A stretch of 64,000 nucleotides of DNA from JAJPHW01 sp963799065 (GTDB lineage Bacteria; Acidobacteriota; Terriglobia; Terriglobales; Acidobacteriaceae), in contig CAWCVJ010000001.1 in NCBI GenBank assembly GCA_963799065.1, positions 372,001-436,000 of the forward strand, read 5' to 3'. Position numbers and translations under genes: made by a program. This document shows, piece after piece, positions 51,944-61,169 of this stretch. The notes under the pieces were generated by a model, which did not search any database, was not told the DNA's origin, and was given only the letters and a program-made list of their open reading frames with translations. The number at the start of each line of letters is the position of its first letter. The stretch's first letter is position 1.

Positions 51944-53224
51944 GTGACCGCACCCTCGACCGCCCTGAATCCCGGCAACGACAAGCCGGGTGGCAAACCA
52001 GCCCCCAGATGCCGCTTTGTCGCACGCCAGCCTATCTTCACCGGCGACGAGAAAGTTTTCGGCTATGAATTGCTGTTCCGCGACGGCGTGGAGGACTATT
52101 TCCACAGCGAGGATGGCGACCTGGCCTCGCGGGCTACGCTGGATACTTCGCTGCTGATGGGTCTTGACGTACTCTGTGACGGACGGCGTGCTTTCATCAA
52201 CTGCACTCGCGACATTCTGCTGAAAGATTACATCACGCTTCTCCCGTCGGAGAGCGCGGTAGTAGAAGTGCTCGAGAGCGTGCCTGCCGACGATTTGGTC
52301 AAAGCCGCCTGCCAGCGCTTGAAAGAAGCGGGCTACATGATTGCGCTCGATGACTTTGTGATGGACGATCCGAGAGCTTCTCTAACCGACTTTGCCGACA
52401 TCATCAAGATCGACCTGAAACTCACAACGCCAGAGCAAAGGGCGATTCTGGTCAAGCGCCACGGTCCCTGGCGCTGCCGCATGTTGGCGGAAAAAGTCGA
52501 AACCAAGCAAGAGTTTCTGGACGCAAAGAAGGCCGGCTTCGTTTATTTCCAAGGCTATTTCTTTCGCAAGCCGGAACTGATGAAGGCGCAGGAAATCCCC
52601 GCCAACCAGTTTAACTACATGCGCATGTTGCAGGCGGTTTCCAAGCCGGAACTGGACACCAAAGAACTGGAAAAGATGGTCAAGAGCGAAGCGTCTATTT
52701 GCTATCGGCTATTGCGCCATTTGAACTCGGCGGCCTTCGGGTTTGCCAGCGAGATTCATTCCGTAAAACACGCCATGGCGATTTTAGGCGAGCGCGAAGT
52801 ACGGCGCTGGGTGCGCCTCGTGGCTACGCTCGGGGCGGGTCAGGGTAAGTCCAGCGAACTGGTGGTTACGGCGCTGGTGCGCGCCCGCTTCTGCGAGACT
52901 CTGGCCGCGAAAGTAGAGCACGGCGAGTCCGACTTGTTTCTGGTCGGGCTGCTCTCGATGATAGACGCGATTATGGAAGCGCCCATGGCGCAAATACTGG
53001 ACAGCATTTCGCTCGACAAGGAGAGTAAGGCGGTGTTGCTGGGTGGGGCGAGCCGCTTGCGTCCGCTGTATCAACTAATGCTGGCTCAGGAATCTGGCGA
53101 ATGGGAGCACGTCAAGACCCTGGCATTCGAACTTCATCTGGGCGAGTCCGAAGTCGCCGCGGGTTATATTGAGGCCATGAAGTGGGCGAAGCAGGTGAAT
53201 TCAGAGGGCGCCGCTCAGGCGTGA
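51944..53224 (+). CDS. EAL-HDOD signalling protein
   Basis: A 426-residue protein. Residues 20-210 form an EAL-like domain in which the signature is FGYELLFRD and the later metal-site residues are poorly conserved, so c-di-GMP hydrolysis is doubtful. Residues 215-400 form an HDOD domain (SEASICYRLLRHLNSAAFGFASEIHSV in parts, then GEREVRRWVRLV). Such proteins regulate by binding rather than catalysis. The start is GTG at 51944. Its end overlaps the convergent small gene at 53215 by ten bases. Confidence 0.88.
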   Translation: MTAPSTALNPGNDKPGGKPAPRCRFVARQPIFTGDEKVFGYELLFRDGVEDYFHSEDGDLASRATLDTSLLMGLDVLCDGRRAFINCTRDILLKDYITLLPSESAVVEVLESVPADDLVKAACQRLKEAGYMIALDDFVMDDPRASLTDFADIIKIDLKLTTPEQRAILVKRHGPWRCRMLAEKVETKQEFLDAKKAGFVYFQGYFFRKPELMKAQEIPANQFNYMRMLQAVSKPELDTKELEKMVKSEASICYRLLRHLNSAAFGFASEIHSVKHAMAILGEREVRRWVRLVATLGAGQGKSSELVVTALVRARFCETLAAKVEHGESDLFLVGLLSMIDAIMEAPMAQILDSISLDKESKAVLLGGASRLRPLYQLMLAQESGEWEHVKTLAFELHLGESEVAAGYIEAMKWAKQVNSEGAAQA

Positions 53225-53448
53225 GCCCGGAGAATCTCGCGAATCTTGCGATTGATCTGAGCCGCCTCGCGCGATGCCGTCTCGATCATCCCAGCCCAGC
53301 GCCTGTTAGAGGGATCGCTTGAGGACTGACTCAATAGGTAGGAAGCTTGCAGAATCGTTTCCAGCGAGTTGCTGAGATCGTGCGCCAGAGATCGCAACTC
53401 AGCGACTACGTCCTCCGGCAAGGGTGACTCTTCCATAGGCGACAGCAC
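53215..53448 (-). CDS. Lone histidine-kinase dimerisation-like protein
   Basis: A 77-residue helical protein with AELRSLAHDLSNSLETILQAS, which matches the H-box of the DHp domain, and a second helix (RRWAGMIETASREAAQINRKI). There is no ATPase domain. It may be a phosphotransfer or adaptor protein. Its start is GTG at 53448 or ATG at 53436, and neither has a good ribosome-binding site. It is convergent with the EAL-HDOD gene. Confidence 0.65.
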   Translation of the reverse strand: MLSPMEESPLPEDVVAELRSLAHDLSNSLETILQASYLLSQSSSDPSNRRWAGMIETASREAAQINRKIREILRAHA

Positions 53449-53465
53449 TCTACGACGCGCGAAGT

Positions 53466-53494
53466 TTGTACACTCTGCGCTACCTCTGTAGAAT
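53466..53494 (+). promoter_or_regulatory. Promoter of tRNA-Leu
   Basis: TAGAAT at 53489-53494 (five of six to TATAAT) and TTGTAC at 53466-53471 (a partial match) separated by exactly 17 bases, about 48 bases before the tRNA. Confidence 0.5.
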
Positions 53495-53542
53495 ACAGGT
53501 TTGCCGTCCTGTGAGGCGAGAGTCTATACGGGATGCCCGATT

Positions 53543-53629
53543 GCCATCGTGGCGGAATTGGCAGACGCGCATGGTTCAGGTCCATGTACTCGCAAGGGTG
53601 TGGGGGTTCGAGTCCCTTCGATGGCACCA
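53543..53629 (+). tRNA. tRNA-Leu (anticodon CAG), CCA encoded
   Basis: A class II tRNA with a long variable arm. The acceptor GCCATCG pairs with CGATGGC, and the anticodon stem CATGG/CCATG has loop TTCAGGT. The anticodon CAG reads CUG. CCA is encoded at 53627-53629. Its 3' end is ten bases from the convergent scoB stop at 53639. Confidence 0.97.
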
Positions 53630-53638
53630 GCTACACGA

Positions 53639-54313
<675 letters not shown>

Positions 54314-54314
54314 C

Positions 54315-55013
54315 CTAGCTAGCCTTCCTGACGGTGCGGCGTTCGATCGGCTTCTCGTAGAGCTCGCCCTTGAAAATACGTTTCACATAAATGCCGGGCG
54401 TGTGGACTTCATCGGGATTGAGTTCTTCCGGCTCGAGTAGGTGCTCGACCTCGGCGATGGTAATTTTCGCGGCCGTCGCCATCATGGGATTGAAATTGCG
54501 CGCCGTCTTACGATAAATCAAGTTGCCCATGCGGTCGCCTTTCCAGGCTTTGATGAACGCGAAGTCGGCCTTGAGGGCGCGTTCCATGATGTAAATACGT
54601 CCGTCGAACTCGCGAGCTTCTTTTCCCTCGGCGACCACTGTACCGACGCCCGCGGGAGTGAAGAACGCAGGAATGCCCGCGCCCCCAGCTCGAATGCGTT
54701 CGGAAAACGTCCCTTGCGGCACGAGGTCGAGCTTGATCGTGCCTTGCAGCATCATGTGCTCGAGCAGTTTATTTTCGCCGACGTAGGTGCCGACGTGATA
54801 GCGAATCTGTCCCGCGGCAAGCAGCACGCCCATGCCGCCGCCGTCCACGCCAACGTTATTGCTGATGGTGGTGAGGTTCTTCGTTCCCTTGCGCGCGAGG
54901 GCGCGGATAAGATTTTCCGGTACGCCGCACAGCCCGAAGCCGCCGACCATCAAGGTCGCGCCGTCGAACAAATCCGCAATCGCCGCATCGGCATTGGCCA
55001 CTACTTTATTCAT
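54315..55013 (-). CDS. scoA: 3-oxoacid CoA-transferase subunit A
   Basis: A 232-residue subunit with MVGGFGLCGVPENLIRAL near the N-terminus, the GVGTVVAEGKEAREF core and ATAAKITIAEVEHLLEPEEL. It pairs with scoB. It lies 44 bases downstream of trpA on the same strand and may be transcribed from the trpA side. Confidence 0.94.
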   Translation of the reverse strand: MNKVVANADAAIADLFDGATLMVGGFGLCGVPENLIRALARKGTKNLTTISNNVGVDGGGMGVLLAAGQIRYHVGTYVGENKLLEHMMLQGTIKLDLVPQGTFSERIRAGGAGIPAFFTPAGVGTVVAEGKEAREFDGRIYIMERALKADFAFIKAWKGDRMGNLIYRKTARNFNPMMATAAKITIAEVEHLLEPEELNPDEVHTPGIYVKRIFKGELYEKPIERRTVRKAS

Positions 55014-55057
55014 GCACAGAGGATTCTAAATGAAAGCACAGGGTAGCGAACGCAGGG

Positions 55058-55819
55058 CTAGGATTTGGCTAAGAGGTTTCGTACGAATTTTGCCACTGAC
55101 TTGGTTTCCTGTCCGGGATTGCGTTCGATGACCTCTACGATGGCGCTGCCCACGACGGCGGCGTCGGCGAATTCTGCTACGGCGGCGAATTGTTCGTGGG
55201 TGGAGATGCCGAATCCGACCGCAATCGGCAGCTTGGTAACTTTTCGTAGGCGGCGGACTAAATCAGCGGCGTCGCTTTGCGATGGCTTAACGCCGCCTGT
55301 GACTCCGGTGCGAGAAACCGCGTAAACGAATCCCGTGCAGGCTTTGGCCACTAACTTCAAGCGTTGATCTGTGCTAGTGGGAGCGGCGAGAAAAACGGTC
55401 GCCAGATCGCGCTTTCGCATTTCGGCGAGATACGCGTCGGCTTCTTCCATGGGCAGGTCGGTGATGAGGGCGCCGCCGATGCCTGCGTCTTTCGTGGCTT
55501 CGGCAAACTTGGCAAAACCCATGCGCATGATGGGATTGAGATAGGAAAAAATCAGCAGTTCGGCTTGAATTTCTCCGCGCAAACTTTTTGCCATCGCGAT
55601 GACGTCGGCGAGGGTCGTTCCGTGAAGCAACGCACGCTGGCTGGCACGCTGAATGACCGGGCCGTCGGCCAGCGGATCACTGAAAGGGACGCCGAGTTCG
55701 ATGACGCTGGCTCCGGCGCTGGCCGCCGCGAGGATGATTTCGCGCGTCGTCGCCATGTCGGGGTCGCCGCACGTGACGTAGGCTACTAACGCGGGCTTGT
55801 GTTTGAAGAGGAATGGCAT
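55058..55819 (-). CDS. trpA: Tryptophan synthase alpha subunit
   Basis: A 253-residue enzyme that cleaves indole-3-glycerol phosphate to indole. The catalytic Glu is in VIELGVPFSDP and the Asp in DPLADGPVIQRA; GVTGGVKPSQ and the phosphate-binding VGFGIST are present. It is slightly shorter than the common 265 residues, with no internal gap noticed. It is separated from trpB by 763 bases holding two plus-strand genes, and is divergent from the HigA-type gene by 35 bases. Confidence 0.95.
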   Translation of the reverse strand: MPFLFKHKPALVAYVTCGDPDMATTREIILAAASAGASVIELGVPFSDPLADGPVIQRASQRALLHGTTLADVIAMAKSLRGEIQAELLIFSYLNPIMRMGFAKFAEATKDAGIGGALITDLPMEEADAYLAEMRKRDLATVFLAAPTSTDQRLKLVAKACTGFVYAVSRTGVTGGVKPSQSDAADLVRRLRKVTKLPIAVGFGISTHEQFAAVAEFADAAVVGSAIVEVIERNPGQETKSVAKFVRNLLAKS

Positions 55820-55854
55820 GAGGTAAGGAATAGACTATCTCAAGGAGTATTGCT

Positions 55855-56169
55855 ATGGCATTAACCGCTATCCATCCCGGCGAACACTTGGCCGAAGAAC
55901 TCGAAACGCTTCGTATGAGCGCGGCTGAACTGGCGCGAAAGATCGAGGTTCCGACGAATCGTGTTACGCAGATACTGGACGGACGACGTGCGATCACAGG
56001 CGATACCGCGGTGCGGCTGGCGCATTTCTTCGGGACAAGTCCCGAATTCTCGTTGAACCTGCAGAGTCTCTACGAGTTGCGAATCGCACAAAGGAAAATC
56101 GGTAAGTCGATTCGGGCTTTGCCTAGGCTTGAACGACGCGATCTGGTTCAGGTTCATTTGGCAGAGTAG
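55855..56169 (+). CDS. HigA-type antitoxin / XRE-family regulator
   Basis: A 104-residue protein beginning AIHPGEHLAEELETLRMSA, with an XRE helix-turn-helix (AAELARKIEVPTNRVTQILD, then GDTAVRLAHFFG). It matches the HigA/VapI-type antitoxin pattern. AAGGAG lies seven bases before the ATG. No HigB toxin is adjacent, so it may be an orphan antitoxin or a transcription regulator. It lies on the opposite strand between trpB and trpA. Confidence 0.88.
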   Translation: MALTAIHPGEHLAEELETLRMSAAELARKIEVPTNRVTQILDGRRAITGDTAVRLAHFFGTSPEFSLNLQSLYELRIAQRKIGKSIRALPRLERRDLVQVHLAE

Positions 56170-56193
56170 CGTTGTTGCAGAACTTACAAACTT

Positions 56194-56525
56194 ATGTATC
56201 GCGAGGATTGGGAAAAGGATGTCGATCTGCGACAGCGCAACGTTGTGTTCCCAGATACAAGCTCAAATGAGGCCAGATTCTGGCGACACATCATTTCTGG
56301 AAAGAGCAAATTGGGGATCACCCAAGTTGTCGGGCTTTTCCTAATACTCGCAACCCTTGTGGCGGCCTTATACGGAACGATCGACGGGCAGTTGCGAGTT
56401 TCCGGTGTCAGGGGATATCTGTGGGTGCGAGTTATCTACAATTTTTCGGAAATCGGATTATCGTGCTCGTCCTGGCGGGAGTCGCACTCCTAATCGGCCA
56501 ATGGGTAAGCTCACGAAAAAAATGA
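56194..56525 (+). pseudogene. Membrane protein gene with apparent frameshift
   Basis: The first part (from the ATG at 56194) encodes a soluble N-terminus (YREDWEKDVDLRQRN), then a membrane span (GITQVVGLFLILATLVAALY). About base 56380-56440 the coding look moves to another frame, which reads VGASYLQFFGNRIIVLVL and then AGVALLIGQWVSSRKK, a second membrane span with a charged end, stopping at 56525. The original frame instead ends at 56493 with low-complexity Ser/Cys-rich residues. Either a frameshift mutation or a sequencing error is likely; both halves together would make a two-span protein of about 110 residues. Confidence 0.6.
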
Positions 56526-56582
56526 TATGAGCAACGAAACCGGATTTCATCAATCGTGCGCCTGACCAGAGTTCGCGCCTAG

Positions 56583-57797
56583 CTATTCCAGCTTCAGATT
56601 CTCGCGAAAAATTCCAATATCTTTATCGCCGCGTCCAGAGACGTTTACCAGCACGATTTCGCTTCTCTTCATCTTGGGAGCGCGTTTCACCGCCTCGGCT
56701 ACCGCGTGAGCCGACTCCAGCGCGGGAATAATTCCTTCAGTGCGGGCTAGCAGCACCGTTGCATCGAGCGCTTCCTGATCGGATGCGGAAACGTATTCGG
56801 CGCGGCCTGTGTCGCGCAGGTTGGCGTGCTCGGGGCCGATGGAGGGATAGTCCAGTCCGGCGGAGACTGAGTGGGTCAGCGAGACTTGTCCGCCAGCGTC
56901 TTGCAGCACGTAGGAGTACGTGCCTTGCAGCACACCCGGAGAGCCGCCGTGGAAGCGGGCTGCGTGGTCGCCGAGTCGGTCGCCGCGTCCGCCGGCTTCG
57001 ACGCCGATGAGCTTGACTTTCTTGTCCTTGATGAACTCGTAGAAAATGCCAATCGAATTCGATCCGCCGCCAACGCAGGCCAAAATTGCGGCAGGAAGTT
57101 TTCCTTCGGCTTGTAGGATTTGCTTGCGAGCTTCGAGGCCGGTGACTTTATGAAAATCGCGCACCATCGTGGGATACGGATGCGCTCCGAGCACGCTGCC
57201 CAGCAGGTAGTGGGTGGTACGAACATTGGTCACCCAATCGCGCATGGCCTCGTTGATCGCGTCTTTCAACGTGCGCGAGCCAGAGTCGACGCCGCGCACT
57301 TCCGCGCCCAGCAGCCTCATGCGGAAAACGTTGAGTTCCTGGCGGCGCATGTCTTCGGTGCCCATGTAGACCACGCACTCAAAACCGAGCAGAGCGCACA
57401 CGGTCGCCGTGGCGACGCCGTGTTGTCCCGCGCCGGTTTCGGCGATGATGCGCTTCTTGCCCATGCGGTCGGCGAGCAGACCCTGGCCCAGGCAGTTGTT
57501 GATCTTGTGCGCGCCGGTGTGCAGCAGGTCTTCGCGCTTCAAGTAAATCTTCGCGCCGCCAAGTTCGCGGGTAAGACGCTGCGCGAAGAAGAGCGGCGTA
57601 GGACGTCCTGCGAATGTACGAAGAAGTTCGTCGAGCCGAGCGCGAAAACGCGGATCGCGCTTCGCTTTCTCGTATGCTTGCTCCAATTCTTCGAGCGCCG
57701 CCATGAGCGTTTCGGGGACGTAGCGTCCGCCGTATACGCCAAAGCGCCCGTTAACACCTTTGGGGGTGCCTGTTCTAGTCTTTGATTGGCCTGGCAT
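56583..57797 (-). CDS. trpB: Tryptophan synthase beta subunit
   Basis: A 404-residue PLP enzyme that joins indole and serine. The PLP lysine is in HTGAHKINN, the phosphate-binding GGGSNSIG is intact, and GRFGVYGGRYVPETL opens the core. Length is typical. The start overlaps the end of trpF by 23 bases, so the two are probably coupled. Confidence 0.96.
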   Translation of the reverse strand: MPGQSKTRTGTPKGVNGRFGVYGGRYVPETLMAALEELEQAYEKAKRDPRFRARLDELLRTFAGRPTPLFFAQRLTRELGGAKIYLKREDLLHTGAHKINNCLGQGLLADRMGKKRIIAETGAGQHGVATATVCALLGFECVVYMGTEDMRRQELNVFRMRLLGAEVRGVDSGSRTLKDAINEAMRDWVTNVRTTHYLLGSVLGAHPYPTMVRDFHKVTGLEARKQILQAEGKLPAAILACVGGGSNSIGIFYEFIKDKKVKLIGVEAGGRGDRLGDHAARFHGGSPGVLQGTYSYVLQDAGGQVSLTHSVSAGLDYPSIGPEHANLRDTGRAEYVSASDQEALDATVLLARTEGIIPALESAHAVAEAVKRAPKMKRSEIVLVNVSGRGDKDIGIFRENLKLE

Positions 57798-58461
57798 GTT
57801 TTTGATGTGGGGCTGATTTCACCGCGCGAACTGCTGCCACGAATTCTCGAACCTTGGCGGGATCTTTCTTCCCCGGTGATGCTTCCACGCCGGAAACCAC
57901 ATCCACGCCCCAAGGCTCTAGTATACGGATGGCCCCGCCGACATTGCCCGAGTGCAAGCCCCCGGCGACGATTACTTTACCCAGACGCTTGATCTTGCCC
58001 ACCTCGCGTGCACTGGCCGTCCAATCGAAGGTTTTTCCCGTTCCGCCTGGTGTTTTGGCTGAGCCAGAATCCAGCAGGAAAGCGCGCACTTGCGAAGGGT
58101 TGTGGTTCGTGAAGTCGAATGTTTTACGGGCGTTCATGGTTAGGGAAGGAATCCACTGCAAGTGCGGTGCGACGGCCACGAACTCGGCAAGCTTCGGACT
58201 TTGCGAATCCATGTAGATCTGCGCGGTCGTAATTCCGGAGGCATCGGCGGTAACTCTAACCTGGTCCGGGGTCGGACGCACAAAAACGCCCACTTTTTCG
58301 ATATGATCCGGCAAACTGGCGATGATGTTCCGAACCGTTTCGGCAACGACGGAGCGAGCACTCAGCTCGTAAAAGATGAAGCCGAGAGCATCCGCTCCGG
58401 TCTCGATCGAGATCAGAGCGTCGCCTACGCTGGTGGTGCCGCAAATTTTGATCCAAGTCAT
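57775..58461 (-). CDS. trpF: Phosphoribosylanthranilate isomerase
   Basis: A 228-residue TIM-barrel isomerase of tryptophan synthesis. KICGTTSVGDAL carries the catalytic Cys, DALGFIFYELSARSV and VGVFVRPT follow, and VAGGLHSGNVGGAI and DVVSGVEASPGKKDP end the barrel. Its start overlaps the trpC stop by four bases (ATGA). Confidence 0.94.
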   Translation of the reverse strand: MTWIKICGTTSVGDALISIETGADALGFIFYELSARSVVAETVRNIIASLPDHIEKVGVFVRPTPDQVRVTADASGITTAQIYMDSQSPKLAEFVAVAPHLQWIPSLTMNARKTFDFTNHNPSQVRAFLLDSGSAKTPGGTGKTFDWTASAREVGKIKRLGKVIVAGGLHSGNVGGAIRILEPWGVDVVSGVEASPGKKDPAKVREFVAAVRAVKSAPHQKHARPIKD

Positions 58462-59264
58462 TCCGCCGCCGTGGTCGGTTGCGCTTCGAGCAGAAGCTTC
58501 CGCAAGGCCGCACCGGGCGATTCCGCCGCCATGAGCGACTCTCCGATGAGGAAAGCATCATAGCCTTCATCCCGCAACCGCCGAATATCGGCGCCGTCAC
58601 GAATCCCGCTCTCGGCCACTCGCAGGACACTTTCAGGGATGAGTTTTGCAAGCCGAAACGCGTGTTGTAAATCAACCTGGAAAGTGCGCAGATTGCGGCT
58701 ATTGACGCCGATCAAGGTGCAGCCCGCATCGAGTGCCCGCGCGATCTCCTGCTCATCGTGAACTTCGCAGAGCACTTCCAGACGGTAGTCGGCGGAACGG
58801 TGTGCGAGGTTCACGAGTTCGGTTTGCGAAAGCGCAGCGACGATCAGCAGCACCGCATCGGCGCAATGCGCGCGCGCCTCCAGCAGCTGAAACTCGTCGA
58901 CGATAAAATCCTTGCGCAAGCAGGGCAGGGCGGCACTGGCGGATGCTGTTTGCAGATTTTCGAGAGAGCCCTGAAAGAATTCTTCATCCGTAAGTACGGA
59001 GAGCGCGGCCGCCCCGGCGTCTGCGAGTTCTTTGGCCAGTGCGGCAGGGCGAAAGTGCTGGCGAATCAATCCTCGGGAAGGAGACGCCTTCTTCAGTTCG
59101 GCAATAACGGCGATCCCGTCTTGAGAGTATGCGAGGCGCTCGCGGAGGGGGCGTGGCTGATGTTTCTGGGCCGCATCTTCCAGGCGGTTGATGTCCGCCG
59201 CCGCCCGCCTTCTAGCCACACCGATACGCACTGAGCGAAGAATTTGGTCAAGACTGGCGGCCAT
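58458..59264 (-). CDS. trpC: Indole-3-glycerol phosphate synthase
   Basis: A 268-residue enzyme. The signature blocks are AELKKASPSRGLI, CLRKDFIVDEFQ, GVNSRNLRTFQVD and VAESGI. The ATG at 59264 is favoured for family alignment; the frame extends to 59348 through a non-homologous segment. A TATAAT box lies 12 bases before that ATG, so the transcript may have a very short leader. It is the first gene of trpC-trpF-trpB; trpE, trpG and trpD are not in the window. Confidence 0.95.
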   Translation of the reverse strand: MAASLDQILRSVRIGVARRRAAADINRLEDAAQKHQPRPLRERLAYSQDGIAVIAELKKASPSRGLIRQHFRPAALAKELADAGAAALSVLTDEEFFQGSLENLQTASASAALPCLRKDFIVDEFQLLEARAHCADAVLLIVAALSQTELVNLAHRSADYRLEVLCEVHDEQEIARALDAGCTLIGVNSRNLRTFQVDLQHAFRLAKLIPESVLRVAESGIRDGADIRRLRDEGYDAFLIGESLMAAESPGAALRKLLLEAQPTTAAE

Positions 59265-59276
59265 GTCAATTCTACG

Positions 59277-59282
59277 ATTATA
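59277..59282 (-). promoter_or_regulatory. TATAAT box near trpC start
   Basis: A perfect TATAAT on the minus strand 12 bases before the trpC ATG. The expected transcription start would be about six bases before the ATG, with no ribosome-binding site in between. No good -35. Confidence 0.4.
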
Positions 59283-59296
59283 AGCGGGAGCGGCAA

Positions 59297-59995
59297 TTAC
59301 GGGTCTTGAGGGCTTATCGGGCGGGGTGTCGATTGCAAGAGCACCCAAATGGTTACACCGGCGATGACACCAGCACCGATGTAGCGGGCATAGGGAGAGT
59401 TTAGTATCCCAGTGACCGCCGCGGGAGGAGCACCCTTTTTTGCGCTGCTCGGGCAGCCATCGGTTTCGTATCTGTTATATTGCTGACCCTCTTTGAGAGA
59501 GTCCGTGGATTTGCTTTGCGGGCTGGCGGACGGCGATGCGGCGGCCCCCTTGAGCAGGTCGTAGGCAGGACCTGTGGTGATGTCGACGCCACCCTTTCGG
59601 TCCACGATCTGCACGGTGCCGCTGACATTGACGACGTCGTACTGGGTCCAAGTATTGGCGGAAGGCGTGGCGGTGATGCATTTGACGTGGACGCGCAATA
59701 AAGTTGAGGAGCCGACGGTCACGCCGCCATGATCGAGATAGAGTTCATTGCCGTCGAACCGAGCTAACGAGGCAGGCTGGATCACGACGGTCGATCCTGA
59801 AATCGTCAAATTCGCGAGCGCGTCAGGGCTGGTCTCAACCACGCTGCCCGGCGGGATTGTGCTGGATCCGTTGACGAGATTTCCGTTAACCGTGACTTTG
59901 CCGGTAGCATAGAGGACGGCCGGAGTGGTCACGTCGTAAGCGAAACTCGATGCCGGCCAAACCAGCAGCAATATCCACGCCAAGCTTTTTCGCAT
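59297..59995 (-). CDS. Exported FecR-like protein with C-terminal membrane segment
   Basis: A 232-residue protein. A signal peptide (SLAWILLLVWPASSFA) is followed by a FecR-like beta domain (GKVTVNGNLVNGSSTIPPGSVVETSPDALANLTI in parts, then IQPASLARFDGNELYLD). Then comes a Ser/Ala-rich linker, and a C-terminal membrane span (YIGAGVIAGVTIWVLLQS) with a short polar tail. It is not a classical sigma regulator. It lies 33 bases upstream of trpC and reads in the same direction. Confidence 0.78.
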   Translation of the reverse strand: MRKSLAWILLLVWPASSFAYDVTTPAVLYATGKVTVNGNLVNGSSTIPPGSVVETSPDALANLTISGSTVVIQPASLARFDGNELYLDHGGVTVGSSTLLRVHVKCITATPSANTWTQYDVVNVSGTVQIVDRKGGVDITTGPAYDLLKGAAASPSASPQSKSTDSLKEGQQYNRYETDGCPSSAKKGAPPAAVTGILNSPYARYIGAGVIAGVTIWVLLQSTPRPISPQDP

Positions 59996-60040
59996 GAAGA
60001 ACCGAACCTTAGTGTTTACGAGCGATTACTCAAGGTAAGG

Positions 60041-60061
60041 CTATCGGGCTGACCCCGATAG
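60041..60061. repeat. Short palindrome upstream of FecR-like gene
   Basis: CTATCGGG pairs with CCCGATAG around a five-base loop, 46 bases before the start of the FecR-like gene. It may be an operator or the tail of the upstream VWA transcript. No T-run. Confidence 0.4.
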
Positions 60062-60150
60062 GTCAACCACCCTCTGGATTACCAAAGTATCGAGCACGCT
60101 AAGCGCCGGACGGACTTCCCCAGTCGGAGCCGGTCGTTTCCAACTTGCCG

Positions 60151-61113
60151 TCAATTGGTCGGCGCGAAGTAGCCTTTGCGTGAGCGGATGCGGAGTCCTT
60201 TGTGATTGGGGGCGAGAATTTCGATGCTGCGGAAGCGGCCGTCGGGGGCGAAATCCGCGGGCTTGTACGAAATCGCATACTGACTGCGGAGTTCGTCCTG
60301 AATTTCGGCGAAGGCGTCGGCGACGTCGTTAAGCTGGAATGGAAAAAATGCACGCCCGCCGGTGGCATCCGCGATGCGGCTGAGAACTTTGTCACCCGGA
60401 TTGCGGCCGCCGGCGAGATTGGTGCTGATGGTATAGATAATCACTTCGGAGCGCTGGGCCATCTCGATGGCCTCTTCGCGGGTGACATGGCTCTGGTTAT
60501 CGTCACCGTCGGTGAGCAGCACCATGGCGCGCCGCGTCGGGACGCCATTTTGCTGCGACTTGAGGAGCTTGTCACGACAGGCGAAGTAGACCGCGTCATA
60601 CATCGCCGTTCCGCCGCCGGGGCGCAGGGCGCGAACGCCCGTGGCGAGCGCCTCGGTGTCGTCGGTGAAATCCTGCGTGACCTCGGGGGTGACATCGAAA
60701 CCGACGACGAAGGCCTTGTCATAGTTGCGCCGGATGGTTTGGTTTAGAAATGCGATGGCCGACTGCTGCTCGAATTTGAAACGATCACGCACAGAATTGC
60801 TGGCGTCAATCAAGAGCCCGACCTGGAGAGGCAAATCGGTTTGCTGGCTGAAGCTGCGAATCTCGATGGCGGGCTTGCCATCGTCGATGACTTTAAGGTC
60901 ATCCTTCTTAAGGTCTTGCACGTAACGTCCATGCTTGTCAGTGACCGTGAACACGACGTTGACTTCGTTAACAGTCTTGCGGATGGTGCTGGCCGCGTCG
61001 GAATCGGCGTCCGATTGTGCGGGGGCGGGAGTCTGGCCAAAGGCGGTGAGCGCAAGCGCCAGAACTCCGGTGAGAGCGGAAGCAATAAGACGACTCTTCA
61101 TGGATGCCTGCAT
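60151..61113 (-). CDS. Exported VWA-domain protein with intact MIDAS
   Basis: A 320-residue protein. It has a signal peptide (RLIASALTGVLALALTAFGQ), a beta domain opening NVVFTVTDKHGRYVQDLKKDD, then a VWA domain with an intact DxSxS site (LIDASNSV), the later Thr segment (GGGTAMYDAV) and an Asp in LLTDGDDNQSHVT. Metal-dependent ligand binding is plausible, in contrast to the protein at 4532. The ligand is unknown. An internal ATG at residue 5 is an alternative start. Confidence 0.88.
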   Translation of the reverse strand: MQASMKSRLIASALTGVLALALTAFGQTPAPAQSDADSDAASTIRKTVNEVNVVFTVTDKHGRYVQDLKKDDLKVIDDGKPAIEIRSFSQQTDLPLQVGLLIDASNSVRDRFKFEQQSAIAFLNQTIRRNYDKAFVVGFDVTPEVTQDFTDDTEALATGVRALRPGGGTAMYDAVYFACRDKLLKSQQNGVPTRRAMVLLTDGDDNQSHVTREEAIEMAQRSEVIIYTISTNLAGGRNPGDKVLSRIADATGGRAFFPFQLNDVADAFAEIQDELRSQYAISYKPADFAPDGRFRSIEILAPNHKGLRIRSRKGYFAPTN

Positions 61114-61169
61114 TATAGTCTTGCGCCGATTGCAGTTTCCTTACGTTAGTGCCTGCCCTATCTATACTA

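Noticed and set aside
55855..56525. Complete HigBA toxin-antitoxin pair
   Set aside because: No HigB-like (RelE-fold) protein upstream or downstream; the second gene is a membrane protein.
59265..59296. trp attenuator
   Set aside because: Only about 30 bases lie between the FecR-like gene's stop and trpC; no leader peptide or alternating hairpins.
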